Counted from the stretch's first letter, positions 1 to 7,072 are shown. The stretch: DNA of 7,822 nucleotides from Sediminibacterium ginsengisoli (GCA_945860335.1 CAMAQW010000079.1:1-7822); one strand, 5' to 3'. Numbers and translations are program-made. The notes: generated by a model from the letters alone, not told the origin.

Positions 1-846
1 AAAAAGAAAGTGAGACTTAGTTATCATTTCACAAAATTTACCGATTACAATACCAACAAACTACATGTGGCTGTGTTTTTTACCAATATCACTGATATTA
101 TAAGAGCAGAGCAGGAACATCAAAAAGCAGAACGTGCAGCCCGCAGACTCAGTCAATTAAAATCAAATTTTATTAACCTGGTTTCTCACGAATTAAGAAC
201 GCCCTTATCCATTATTTTATCGAGTGCCGAAATTTTGGAAATGCAAGCTGCCAATCAGTTTCAAAAAATACCTGTAACCACTTCAAAATACCTCACTAGA
301 ATTATTAGTCAAGTAGATAAAATGACCAAGCTACTCACCGACTTTTTACTCATCAGCAAAATTGAATCGGGCAACCTAGCCCTGCAATTAAGCAGTTGCA
401 ATGTGGTATCTATTTTACATAAAGTGGTTGCAGAGTCATTTATGCCCTACAAAGACGGTCGAAATGTAGAGGTAAAAACAAAGGGGGAGCGAAAACTGCA
501 AATTGCTGATAGCAATATGCTACAAATGATATTTGAAAATTTGCTTTCAAACGCATGCAAATATTCGTCCGGTAAGCCAGCGCCAAAGGCTCAAATTCGT
601 TTTCAAAAAAACAAATGGACACTACTAATAGTTGATGCTGGTATTGGAATGCCTGAAAAATATAAAAGAGAAATATTTACTGCTTTTGTGAGAGGTAGCA
701 ATGTAGGAAATATTGAAGGCACCGGACTTGGCCTGATGCTTGTACACTACCTCGTGCAACAACACTTAGGGCAAATTCACATAAAAAGTAGTATCCATAA
801 AGGAACAGCCATATTAATTAGTTTCCCACTAAATACATTTGAATGA
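1..846 (+). CDS. Sensor histidine kinase, 3' part (PAS end, HisKA, HATPase)
   Basis: This is the C-terminal part of a two-component sensor kinase. The frame is open to the left edge, so the true start and most of the sensor region lie outside; the GTG at position 10 is probably not the start. Residues are counted from that GTG. Residues 1-30 resemble the end of a PAS domain (FFTNITDIIRAEQ). A short coiled linker (31-52) leads into a HisKA domain with a canonical H-box, SHELRTP, in which His60 is the expected phosphorylation site. The ATPase domain is complete: N-box with Asn177 and Asn181 (ENLLSNACKYS), G1 box DAGIG (209-213), F-box FTAFVRG (223-229) and G2 box GTGLGLML (237-244). No membrane segment is visible in this part. 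The stop overlaps the next gene's start as ATGA, which implies translational coupling and a shared pathway. The signal sensed is unknown. Confidence 0.93.
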   Translation, partial: KKKVRLSYHFTKFTDYNTNKLHVAVFFTNITDIIRAEQEHQKAERAARRLSQLKSNFINLVSHELRTPLSIILSSAEILEMQAANQFQKIPVTTSKYLTRIISQVDKMTKLLTDFLLISKIESGNLALQLSSCNVVSILHKVVAESFMPYKDGRNVEVKTKGERKLQIADSNMLQMIFENLLSNACKYSSGKPAPKAQIRFQKNKWTLLIVDAGIGMPEKYKREIFTAFVRGSNVGNIEGTGLGLMLVHYLVQQHLGQIHIKSSIHKGTAILISFPLNTFE

Positions 847-1925
847 AAAAGATATTAGTTATTGAGGACGAGCAAGACATTAGAGATTCCATTCAAGAAA
901 TTGTTGAAATGGCTGGATACGCCGTTACTCCCATTGCAAATGGCGCAGCAGGTATTAAGGCGCTGATGCACAACCCCTTTGATTTAATTATTTGTGATAT
1001 CATGATGCCCGAAATGGATGGATTTTCATTACTTACTACTTTAAAAAAAGATCCAACTTTTGTTACACCCTTTATTTTTTTAACGGCTAAAGTACAATCT
1101 AACGATTTACGAACCGGCATGAATTTAGGGGCCGATGACTACTTGCATAAACCCTTTAAAAGCAAAGATTTACTGAGTGCCATAGAAACCCGACTCTCTA
1201 AACATGAAAAATTAAACCAACTACAAAGCCAAAAAGCGGCGATGCTGGAAAAAACCATCGAGCTCATGGTAGGTCACGAATTTAAAACACCCATGAATGG
1301 GATTATTAATTTTAACACCCTCATTGCCGAAAATGCAATAAGTATCAATAATGAAAAATTAAAAAGCCTTTGCAGTTACTTACATATTAGTGCCGAAAGG
1401 CTAATAAATACCTATGACAAAATAAACACCTATTATACGCTTCAAAAAGCGCTACACTTACATGAAATGCCGGAAACCGGCGAACCTGATCCGCATCATA
1501 TCATTGACGTAATCAAAAGTGTCTTGCACAAATATGACAGAGTCAAAGATCTAGATTACACAGAGCCAAAACCGCCCTTGTTTTTTTCTAAACTGATTCA
1601 TACGGCAGCAAAAGAATTAATTGAAAATGCGTGCAAATTTTCGGAAAAAGGGACACCCATTGTAGTTCGTATTTTTGAGGATACCACGGGCAGTAATATA
1701 AGTGTCGCCAACACCACAAGGCACACAACTGCAGAAGCACTCAATCAATACCGCCTATTTGAACAGCACCATAGAGATGTGGCAGAGCAACAGGGGCTAG
1801 GGATTGGCCTTGCCATTACCAAACTAATTGCTAGTATTTATAAAGGAAGTATCGTATTCGATGAAGTTGAAAGTGAAACCTCGGTTCGTGAAATTATTGC
1901 CCTTTTGCACTTACCTAATAGCTAA
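843..1925 (+). CDS. Response regulator-histidine kinase hybrid with degenerate kinase core
   Basis: A 360-residue soluble protein with an N-terminal receiver domain (1-120) followed by a histidine-kinase-like module. The receiver looks fully functional: acidic pocket Glu8/Asp9, phospho-acceptor Asp52 (CDIMMPEMDG), Thr81 and Lys103 (HKPF). A helical linker (115-140) leads to an H-box-like GHEFKTPMNG with His145, where Phe and Lys replace the usual Leu and Arg. The ATPase domain keeps an N-box (ELIENACKFS, Asn262) and a G2 box (QQGLGIGLAI, 316-325). The G1 box DxGxG is missing; the aligned stretch reads VANTTRH (288-294). Autokinase activity is therefore doubtful, while phosphatase, scaffold or output roles remain possible. 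The upstream kinase overlaps by 4 bases and is the obvious phosphodonor for Asp52 (inference). There is no DNA-binding domain. The 3' end overlaps the convergent gene by 15 bp. Confidence 0.9.
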   Translation: MKKILVIEDEQDIRDSIQEIVEMAGYAVTPIANGAAGIKALMHNPFDLIICDIMMPEMDGFSLLTTLKKDPTFVTPFIFLTAKVQSNDLRTGMNLGADDYLHKPFKSKDLLSAIETRLSKHEKLNQLQSQKAAMLEKTIELMVGHEFKTPMNGIINFNTLIAENAISINNEKLKSLCSYLHISAERLINTYDKINTYYTLQKALHLHEMPETGEPDPHHIIDVIKSVLHKYDRVKDLDYTEPKPPLFFSKLIHTAAKELIENACKFSEKGTPIVVRIFEDTTGSNISVANTTRHTTAEALNQYRLFEQHHRDVAEQQGLGIGLAITKLIASIYKGSIVFDEVESETSVREIIALLHLPNS

Positions 1926-2909
1926 AACCACATGCTTTATTTTTTTACGTTTCCAGGTATACGTAATATGAATTTTTTGATCTGCTGTTTGTATTACATA
2001 CGGGTAAGAAAATTCGGCACCTACTTCGTTTTCTAATTCAAGCAAGGGCTCCCAATTTTTTCCATCTTTTGAAATAGCCACATTAAGTGGTGACCTACTT
2101 GGCGCTTTACAATTGTTGTAAACAAGTAAGTGTCTTCCGTCTTGTAATGTAATGGCATCAATACCCGAATTATTATTAATTAAACCTGTTTGCTTAAGCG
2201 CTGACCAAGTTTTCCCATTGTCATAACTCCAGGTTTCATTGGCCGTTCCATTTTGACTTCTAGTAAGTGCTTGTAAAATTTGATTACTGTGTCTCAACAT
2301 TGTAGGCTGTATTCCGGTAATGGGGTTTGCGTCATTAAGGTCTGGTCCCTTGGTCCAGGTTTTACCAACATCGGGGGTATACTCGAAATGCACTTTCCAT
2401 CCATTTTTTTCGGTGCTTGACGGACATACCAGCATGCCGTCTATTTCATATGGCTGGTTTCTAATAGGTCCTAAAATGCCATCTGATAAGCGCTCTGGCT
2501 TACTCCAGGTAACACCATAATTGGTTGATCTTTTCATCCAACCCGTCCAGCCCTGAACATTGGGTCCAATTTTATAAAAAAGTAGTAGCTCGTTTTTGGA
2601 TGTCAAAAACAAAACGGGGTTATAACAAGCATACCTAATGGAATCGTTTATAAAACCATCTGCAATTAGGGTTGGGGTTGACCACCGATTATTAATAAAC
2701 CAACTTGCATAAATATTTACATCCCTATCGCCTTCAAATTTTCCGCCAAACCAAGCTGCCATAATTCCTTTTGGTGTTTCCACAATGGTGGACGCATGAC
2801 AGGATGCAAAGGAAGCAGTATCGTATATGAACTGACTGGAGCTTACCGTTTGCGCGCGCACCAAAGAAGAAATGCAGATAAAAAATATGAAAAGGGACTT
2901 TTTGATCAT
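1911..2909 (-). CDS. Secreted sialidase-like (BNR/Asp-box) beta-propeller protein
   Basis: A 332-residue exported protein resembling the predicted-neuraminidase group (COG4692/BNR_2-type propellers). Residues 1-20 are a signal peptide with a Lys-rich start, a hydrophobic core and likely cleavage near VRA-Q. Asp-box-type motifs repeat through the chain: STNYGVTW (128-135), TPDVGKTW (178-185), SYDNGKTW (228-235) and a shorter SKDGKNW (280-286). The N-terminal CHASTIVE...AAWFGG..EGDRDV stretch (37-63) and the C-terminal EFSYPYVIQ...ITYTWKRKKIKHV stretch (299-327) match the hallmarks of this group as I know it. The classical sialidase FRIP motif is not evident, so activity on sialic acid is not assured; another glycan substrate or a binding role is possible. 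The start lies 6 bp downstream of the M14 peptidase stop, suggesting one transcript. There is no Shine-Dalgarno sequence, as is usual in Bacteroidota. Confidence 0.85.
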   Translation of the reverse strand: MIKKSLFIFFICISSLVRAQTVSSSQFIYDTASFASCHASTIVETPKGIMAAWFGGKFEGDRDVNIYASWFINNRWSTPTLIADGFINDSIRYACYNPVLFLTSKNELLLFYKIGPNVQGWTGWMKRSTNYGVTWSKPERLSDGILGPIRNQPYEIDGMLVCPSSTEKNGWKVHFEYTPDVGKTWTKGPDLNDANPITGIQPTMLRHSNQILQALTRSQNGTANETWSYDNGKTWSALKQTGLINNNSGIDAITLQDGRHLLVYNNCKAPSRSPLNVAISKDGKNWEPLLELENEVGAEFSYPYVIQTADQKIHITYTWKRKKIKHVVLAIR

Positions 2910-2915
2910 AGCATT

Positions 2916-4148
2916 TTATTTCAAAGGCTTTGTTTGTAATAACAATTCCATCATTTTTTCGGCAGCGATCGTTGCTTTCATTTTTAAAAATGCGGTACTG
3001 GTATTATCTCCAACCTCATAAGTAATAGCCTCAGCTTCTAATTCGCGATCAAACCACCCTTTCGAAACGTTAGATCCATTACCCGATGCCTTTGCATTTA
3101 TTTTATACCCTGGTATCGTTTGTTCGAGTGCTTTAAGCCAAGCATTTACAAAACCAGGCGCATTAGAACGTTGATCGTCCGTGTTGGTGTAAAACACATC
3201 ATTCCAAGTCGAATGAAAATCGATCGCGAAATAAATTTTAGCATCCTGCTTTTTCAATGTATTTACCATATAATCACGTATGGCTTTTGTTTCAGGCTGT
3301 TTAAACAATTCCCAGTCTCTGTTTAAATCAACACCTGCCATATTATGACGCCAATGACCCTGATCAACACCATCAGGATTAACGGTTGGAATAACGATCA
3401 TTTCAAAACGTTCGAGAAATTTTTTTGAAAGTACCGACTCATCAAGCACCTTATTTACAAAATATTGCATCGCACTATAGCCTGTAACTTCAGGTGGATG
3501 CTGCCTACTCAGTACTACAACAATTTCTTTTCCGGACGCCCCTTTAGTATGTAAACTAAATATTGGATTGTTATTGATGCTATTTCCAATAACCTGCTTT
3601 TGTATGATTGGATGCTTTGCCATACTATCCACCCATACATAAGAAGAAGGTAAATCAATTAATTCCTGTGCCGCAATGATGGTGGTATCATTTGCAGTAA
3701 GCGCCACATTAAATGACGCTACTGTACTATCATTATTTAAAAACACTTCGTCAATTCGGTTCCACTTTTTCCCATCAATACTTGATTTAGGATTGTATCG
3801 ATGAGCAACATGCTGGTAAACCAACTGTAAATGAACTGTCTGACTTTTATTAGACCAAAGCTTAAACGCATACCATGGGCTAGGATTGATTGGATTATTT
3901 TCAGGCAAAACCATCAAACTATAAGTAGCATCATTTACCGCTTTTACATGGTTTAAACGGGCAGCAGAAAATTGATTGCTAAAACCGATTGCACCGTTTT
4001 GAAAAATAAAATCTTTTTTTTCTTGAACGTTTACAGTTGCGTTTTTAGGGGTTTTTACAGACGAAGTAATTGCAGTATTCGTTGTTTTACAACTAGTGCC
4101 TACAAATACGATGATTGCAAAAAATAAACATACTGTAACATTTTTCAT
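2916..4148 (-). CDS. Lipoprotein zinc carboxypeptidase, M14 family with CCP-like N-domain
   Basis: A 410-residue metallopeptidase-like lipoprotein. Residues 1-20 form a lipoprotein signal ending in FVGTSC, with Cys20 the predicted lipidated residue. The residues after it (KTTNT) carry no acidic cluster of the type that exports Bacteroidota lipoproteins to the surface, so a periplasm-facing location is favoured (inference). Residues about 45-175 resemble the beta-sandwich N-domain of cytosolic-carboxypeptidase-like M14 proteins (WYAFKLWS, then HRYNPKSSIDGKKWNRID). The catalytic domain (about 178-400) has zinc ligands His217 and Glu220 (RQHPPEVTG), Asn276-Arg277 (GVDLNRDW), third ligand His312 (DFHSTWND) and the likely general base Glu378 (TYEVGD). 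All key residues are present, so the enzyme should be active. It may trim C-terminal residues or side-chain amides from peptides or peptidoglycan; the substrate is unknown. mnmE lies 57 bp upstream on the same strand, and the sialidase-like gene follows after 6 bp. Confidence 0.88.
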   Translation of the reverse strand: MKNVTVCLFFAIIVFVGTSCKTTNTAITSSVKTPKNATVNVQEKKDFIFQNGAIGFSNQFSAARLNHVKAVNDATYSLMVLPENNPINPSPWYAFKLWSNKSQTVHLQLVYQHVAHRYNPKSSIDGKKWNRIDEVFLNNDSTVASFNVALTANDTTIIAAQELIDLPSSYVWVDSMAKHPIIQKQVIGNSINNNPIFSLHTKGASGKEIVVVLSRQHPPEVTGYSAMQYFVNKVLDESVLSKKFLERFEMIVIPTVNPDGVDQGHWRHNMAGVDLNRDWELFKQPETKAIRDYMVNTLKKQDAKIYFAIDFHSTWNDVFYTNTDDQRSNAPGFVNAWLKALEQTIPGYKINAKASGNGSNVSKGWFDRELEAEAITYEVGDNTSTAFLKMKATIAAEKMMELLLQTKPLK

Positions 4149-4205
4149 ACTATTGGAATATTATTTAAATGACCAAGTATTTACATCCATTAAATGTCCG
4201 TTTTT

Positions 4206-5588
4206 CTATTTTCCAATGCAAAACTTAGAGAAAATATAATCGAGCTGATCGTCGTTGGTGATTTCGCCGGTAATGAGTCCTAAATAATGGAGACATTGTC
4301 TAATATCGAGTGCTAGTAAATCGCCAGTGATTTTGGCAGACAATCCTGCAGATACATCTTGCAATGAAGCTTGCAGTTTTAACAGCGCATCTTGGTGTCT
4401 GGCATTGGTAACTACGGTAGACTCTGTTTGAACATCGCCACCAACTGCTTTTTGAACCAATGCATTTTTAAGTGTATCAATGGCTAGTTTATTTTTAGCA
4501 GCAATACAAACAATAGAATCGGTCGCTTCCAATACCGCAAGTTTTTCGGGTGTAATGCTATCTATTTTATTAGCAACCAGCACATGCTTAATGCCTGTAG
4601 TTGTTAGTTCTTTTGCAACTACTTCAATATCTTCTATACTTGTTGTTGCGGCATCAAAAAGATACACCACTAGATCTGCGGCATTCATTTTTTCGAGACT
4701 TTTAGCAACACCAAGTTGTTCAATCACATCATCGGTTTGCGTGCGAATACCTGCCGTATCAATAAGTCTAAATAAAACGCCTTCAATATTTAACACTTCT
4801 TCGATGGTGTCTCGTGTAGTGCCCGCAATATCGCTTACAATAGCCCTGTTTTCATTTAAAAGCGCATTGAGCAGTGTTGACTTGCCTGCATTTGGCTTGC
4901 CAATGATGGCCACCTGCACGCCATTTTTTATTACGTTGCCTAATGCAAATGAATTGATGAGTTGTTGGGTAGCTTGCTGCAATTCGTTAACAGTGCTGTG
5001 CAGTGCCGAGCGGTTGGCAAACTCTACATCTTCTTCTGCAAAATCCAATTCGAGTTCTATAAGTGCCGAAAATTTTATCAACTGTTCTCGCAGGTACGCT
5101 AGATCGGTGGAGAATCCACCGCGCATGGTATGTATAGCTGCACGCTTACTAGCTTCCGAATTACTGGCTATCAAATCTGCTACAGACTCTGCTTGCGCCA
5201 AATCTAATTTGCCATTTAAAAACGCGCGCTGTGTAAATTCACCTGCTTTTGCAAGCCTTGCGCCGCGCGCTGTTATGGATGCAATAATTTGAGATTGTAT
5301 ATACGCAGATCCGTGACAACTAATTTCGATAACGTCTTCACCAGTGTATGATTTAGGACCTTTAAATAGAGACAAAACCACTTCATCAAGCACTTTGTTT
5401 TGGTCTTTTAACAAGCCCACTACAATCGTATGCGAAGCTTGCTCCAATAAATTTTTAGAAGGAAACAAATCATTTAAAATGGAAAAAGTTTGTTTGCCAC
5501 TTACCCTTATCACACCAATGGCACCCATGCCGGGTGGTGTAGCAAGTGCTACGATAGTATCATCCCAATCAATTACATGACTTGCCAC
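4206..5588 (-). CDS. mnmE: tRNA uridine-5-carboxymethylaminomethyl modification GTPase MnmE
   Basis: MnmE works with MnmG to place the carboxymethylaminomethyl group (or its amino variant) on wobble uridine U34 of certain tRNAs in the cytoplasm. The 460-residue length is normal for the family. The N-terminal tetrahydrofolate-binding domain (1-121) opens with the signature DDTIVALATPPGMGAIGVIRVSG. A helical domain follows, with the inserted GTPase at about 216-378: P-loop GKPNAGKST (230-238), GTTRD (256-260), DTAG (277-280) and NKID (340-343). The C-terminal helices end in the diagnostic FCIGK with Cys457. The start is a GTG; an in-frame TAG lies two codons upstream and no ATG precedes the conserved N-terminus, so this start is nearly forced. 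A promoter fitting the Bacteroidota consensus lies just upstream and predicts a leader of only about 10 nt. mnmG is not in the window. Confidence 0.97.
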   Translation of the reverse strand: MASHVIDWDDTIVALATPPGMGAIGVIRVSGKQTFSILNDLFPSKNLLEQASHTIVVGLLKDQNKVLDEVVLSLFKGPKSYTGEDVIEISCHGSAYIQSQIIASITARGARLAKAGEFTQRAFLNGKLDLAQAESVADLIASNSEASKRAAIHTMRGGFSTDLAYLREQLIKFSALIELELDFAEEDVEFANRSALHSTVNELQQATQQLINSFALGNVIKNGVQVAIIGKPNAGKSTLLNALLNENRAIVSDIAGTTRDTIEEVLNIEGVLFRLIDTAGIRTQTDDVIEQLGVAKSLEKMNAADLVVYLFDAATTSIEDIEVVAKELTTTGIKHVLVANKIDSITPEKLAVLEATDSIVCIAAKNKLAIDTLKNALVQKAVGGDVQTESTVVTNARHQDALLKLQASLQDVSAGLSAKITGDLLALDIRQCLHYLGLITGEITNDDQLDYIFSKFCIGK

Positions 5589-5604
5589 CGGCTATAAGTT
5601 TTGT

Positions 5605-5634
5605 CAAAAGTACACGAAATGAAATGAAAACAAA
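5605..5634 (-). promoter_or_regulatory. Predicted Bacteroidota-type promoter of mnmE
   Basis: On the minus strand, TACTTTTG (5612-5605) matches the phylum's -7 consensus TAnnTTTG exactly. It is preceded by TTTG (5634-5631), matching the -33 element, with an 18-nt spacer that is normal for this sigma factor. Transcription would begin near 5598-5600, about 10-12 nt ahead of the GTG at 5588. The -33 element sits in the T-tract of the neighbouring terminator. The match is seen in the sequence; activity is inferred. Confidence 0.65.
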
Positions 5635-5660
5635 AAGCCACCGAAATTCGGTGGCTTTTT
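5632..5660 (-). terminator. Rho-independent terminator of the exbD-tonB operon
   Basis: A perfect inverted repeat: AAAAAGCCACCG pairs with CGGTGGCTTTTT around the 5-nt centre AAATT (the two AT pairs at the centre could extend the stem). It begins 20 bp beyond the tonB stop on the minus strand. The GC-rich core GCCACCG followed by TTTTTGTTTT on the minus strand is a textbook intrinsic terminator. The plus strand also ends in five Ts, so it may work in both directions, but no plus-strand gene ends here. Confidence 0.9.
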
Positions 5661-5680
5661 ATAGATACAAGTGTATCAAA

Positions 5681-6505
5681 TTATTCTTCAGAAACCATGA
5701 ATGTAATAGATTGTCTGTGACGATAAATTACGTTTCGGCCGTTTTGAACAGCTGGTTTCCATGATGGACCTTTTTTAATTACACGAACTGCTTCGTCTTT
5801 GGTTCCGTAACCTGGATCATTTTCTGCTTGTACTTCAGAGATACCGCCGTTTTTATCAACGATAAATGATACAATAACAGTGTATTTTCCGGGAGGTGCT
5901 CCGTTATCTACAGGTAAATCACGGTTAAGGTTACGCTCAAGGTACTTAGCCCATGCAGTTAATCCACCAGGGAACTCTGCAGGAATTTGTACCACGGTAA
6001 ATACTTTATCGTAATCTTCTTCTTTTGGTGCTTCTACCGTACCAGTACCTTTTTCTACTGGAGGAGCCACAATACCATCATCTTTAGCACCTTCTTGGTT
6101 GATAGTACCAATTTTGGTGTCTTCCAATTTTTCAACCTCTTTGATTTCATCTTCTGGCTTTACTTCTTCATCCTTCACAATTTTTGGAGGAGTGAATTTG
6201 GCCATTTCGATTTTTGGAGGCTCTTGTTTTGGTGGTGGTGGCGGTGGCGGTGGTTCAGCCTTTTTTTCTTCTTTTACATTTTCCAAATTAACGTCTTCAA
6301 CAATAATTTGAGATTTGCCTTTAGAAGATGAATTAGCAATGATAGAACCAACGAACAAAAGAAGGCAAATGGCAAAAGTACCAGCGAGGGCAATTTTGAC
6401 ACGCTTTTCGTAGGTGCGTCTTAAATCATAAGCACCGTACGCTTTATTTTTACCCTCGAAAATAATATCGAGAATATCCGCTGTTAATATTTTGTTTACG
6501 TCCAT
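5681..6505 (-). CDS. tonB: TonB family energy-transducing protein
   Basis: A 274-residue TonB that carries proton-motive energy from the ExbB/ExbD motor to outer-membrane TonB-dependent transporters. Residues 1-36 are a cytoplasmic segment with the motif GKNKAYGAYDLRRTYEKR, typical of Bacteroidota TonB proteins and absent from E. coli TonB. One membrane helix follows (about 37-57, AGTFAICLLLFVGSIIA). The periplasmic linker (about 60-170) is rich in Pro, Glu and Lys and includes eight consecutive prolines (85-92). The globular C-terminal domain (about 172-274) has FPGGLTAWAKYLERNL (178-193), YTVIVSFIVDKNGGI and the conserved WKPAVQNGR (249-257). It is the last gene of the exbD1-exbD2-tonB series, 21 bp after exbD2 and 20 bp before a terminator. 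A purine-rich AAAGAAGAA stretch lies upstream of the ATG. Which transporters it serves cannot be told from here. Confidence 0.94.
   Translation of the reverse strand: MDVNKILTADILDIIFEGKNKAYGAYDLRRTYEKRVKIALAGTFAICLLLFVGSIIANSSSKGKSQIIVEDVNLENVKEEKKAEPPPPPPPPKQEPPKIEMAKFTPPKIVKDEEVKPEDEIKEVEKLEDTKIGTINQEGAKDDGIVAPPVEKGTGTVEAPKEEDYDKVFTVVQIPAEFPGGLTAWAKYLERNLNRDLPVDNGAPPGKYTVIVSFIVDKNGGISEVQAENDPGYGTKDEAVRVIKKGPSWKPAVQNGRNVIYRHRQSITFMVSEE
6231..6254 (-). repeat. Trinucleotide tract encoding eight prolines in TonB
   Basis: On the plus strand this reads eight near-identical units (GGT or GGC), which on the coding strand are CCN codons for Pro85-Pro92 of TonB. The tract is a small, imperfect trinucleotide repeat. 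The mixture of two codons limits slippage, but in-frame length change between strains is plausible. Confidence 0.8.
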
Positions 6506-6526
6506 GATCGGTTCTTCTTTAAATAA

Positions 6527-7072
6527 TTAGTTTGCTGGTGCAGCGTTTGCAACAGATATTTTAACGAGCTCTTCTTCTTGTTTTGATATATCAACTAATG
6601 CATAACGCTTTAACACGTTGATAGTCATTTCGTCTAAGATATCAACCACGTTTTTATACGTGCTTTCAGAAGATGCTTTTAACACCACTACCAAATCCTT
6701 TTCGGGTGTGCGGCTTTTTTTATCAAGCAACACTTCACGAATCCCAGAGAAGTTTGAAGACTTAAAGTTAGAAGCAGTGTTGTCTAGTTGACCTTCGTAG
6801 TAAAAAACAGTATTGTCTTTCCCTAATAAAAGTGTGATAACACCTGACTCTTTGGCTTTATTTTGTTCTTCTGGCTTATCTGCATCCTTTGGCAACATGA
6901 GTTTCAGCGCAGTTGGCTGGCTCATGGTTGTGGTGAAAATAAAAAATGTAATGAGTAGAAAACCCAAGTCAACCATGGGTGTTAGGTCAACGCGGGTAGA
7001 TAGCTTCTTCCCTTTTTTGACCCCGGGGCCCTTTTTATGACCCCCGCCACTCGATGTATCCATTTCTGCCAT
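6527..7072 (-). CDS. exbD: ExbD/TolR-family proton-channel subunit (second copy)
   Basis: A 181-residue single-pass inner-membrane protein of the TonB motor. The N-terminal cytoplasmic tail (1-28) is Gly/Lys-rich (GGGHKKGPGVKKGKK). The membrane helix follows the family signature DLTPMVDLGFLLITFFIF, in which Asp35 is the essential proton-carrying acid. The periplasmic domain (about 52-181) has a predicted alternating beta/alpha pattern, with LVVVLKASSESTYKNVVDILDEM (127-149) as the ExbD-type strand-helix unit. It is longer than E. coli ExbD (141 residues), with extra sequence at both ends. The ATG at 7072 is taken as the start; a second ATG three codons in is possible. It lies 36 bp after exbD1 and 21 bp before tonB on the same strand, so all three are likely co-transcribed. 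Confidence 0.92.
   Translation of the reverse strand: MAEMDTSSGGGHKKGPGVKKGKKLSTRVDLTPMVDLGFLLITFFIFTTTMSQPTALKLMLPKDADKPEEQNKAKESGVITLLLGKDNTVFYYEGQLDNTASNFKSSNFSGIREVLLDKKSRTPEKDLVVVLKASSESTYKNVVDILDEMTINVLKRYALVDISKQEEELVKISVANAAPAN

Noticed and set aside
440..1120. Minus-strand frames opposite the two kinase genes (440-622 and 893-1120)
   Set aside because: They are shadows of conserved HATPase and receiver domains, whose motifs lie on the plus strand.
2320..2520. Short plus-strand frames opposite the sialidase-like gene (2320-2520) and the M14 gene (3120-3326)
   Set aside because: Both are antisense shadows of well-supported genes and have no recognisable protein features.
4149..4205. 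Possible separate promoter for the M14 gene in the 57-bp gap after mnmE
   Set aside because: The gap is AT-rich and contains CATTTAA twice on the minus strand, but no TAnnTTTG element or convincing hairpin is present, so co-transcription with mnmE is equally likely.
4480..5292. A 270-codon open frame on the plus strand, antisense to mnmE
   Set aside because: It lies entirely inside a confidently identified gene. Its product is Ser/Ala-rich with no recognisable domain, as expected from reverse reading of mnmE codons.
5632..5660. Inverted repeat considered as a mobile-element end or CRISPR-like repeat
   Set aside because: It occurs once, has a GC core with flanking A and T tracts and sits just after the tonB stop, which fits an intrinsic terminator.
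5582..5764. A 60-codon plus-strand frame across the mnmE-tonB gap
   Set aside because: It runs through the terminator hairpin and the tonB 3' end, and its product shows no domain or signal.
5987..6331. Plus-strand open frames with Phe/Trp-rich or Gly-rich products opposite tonB
   Set aside because: The composition is the reverse image of the Pro/Glu/Lys-rich TonB linker; there is no domain or credible start.
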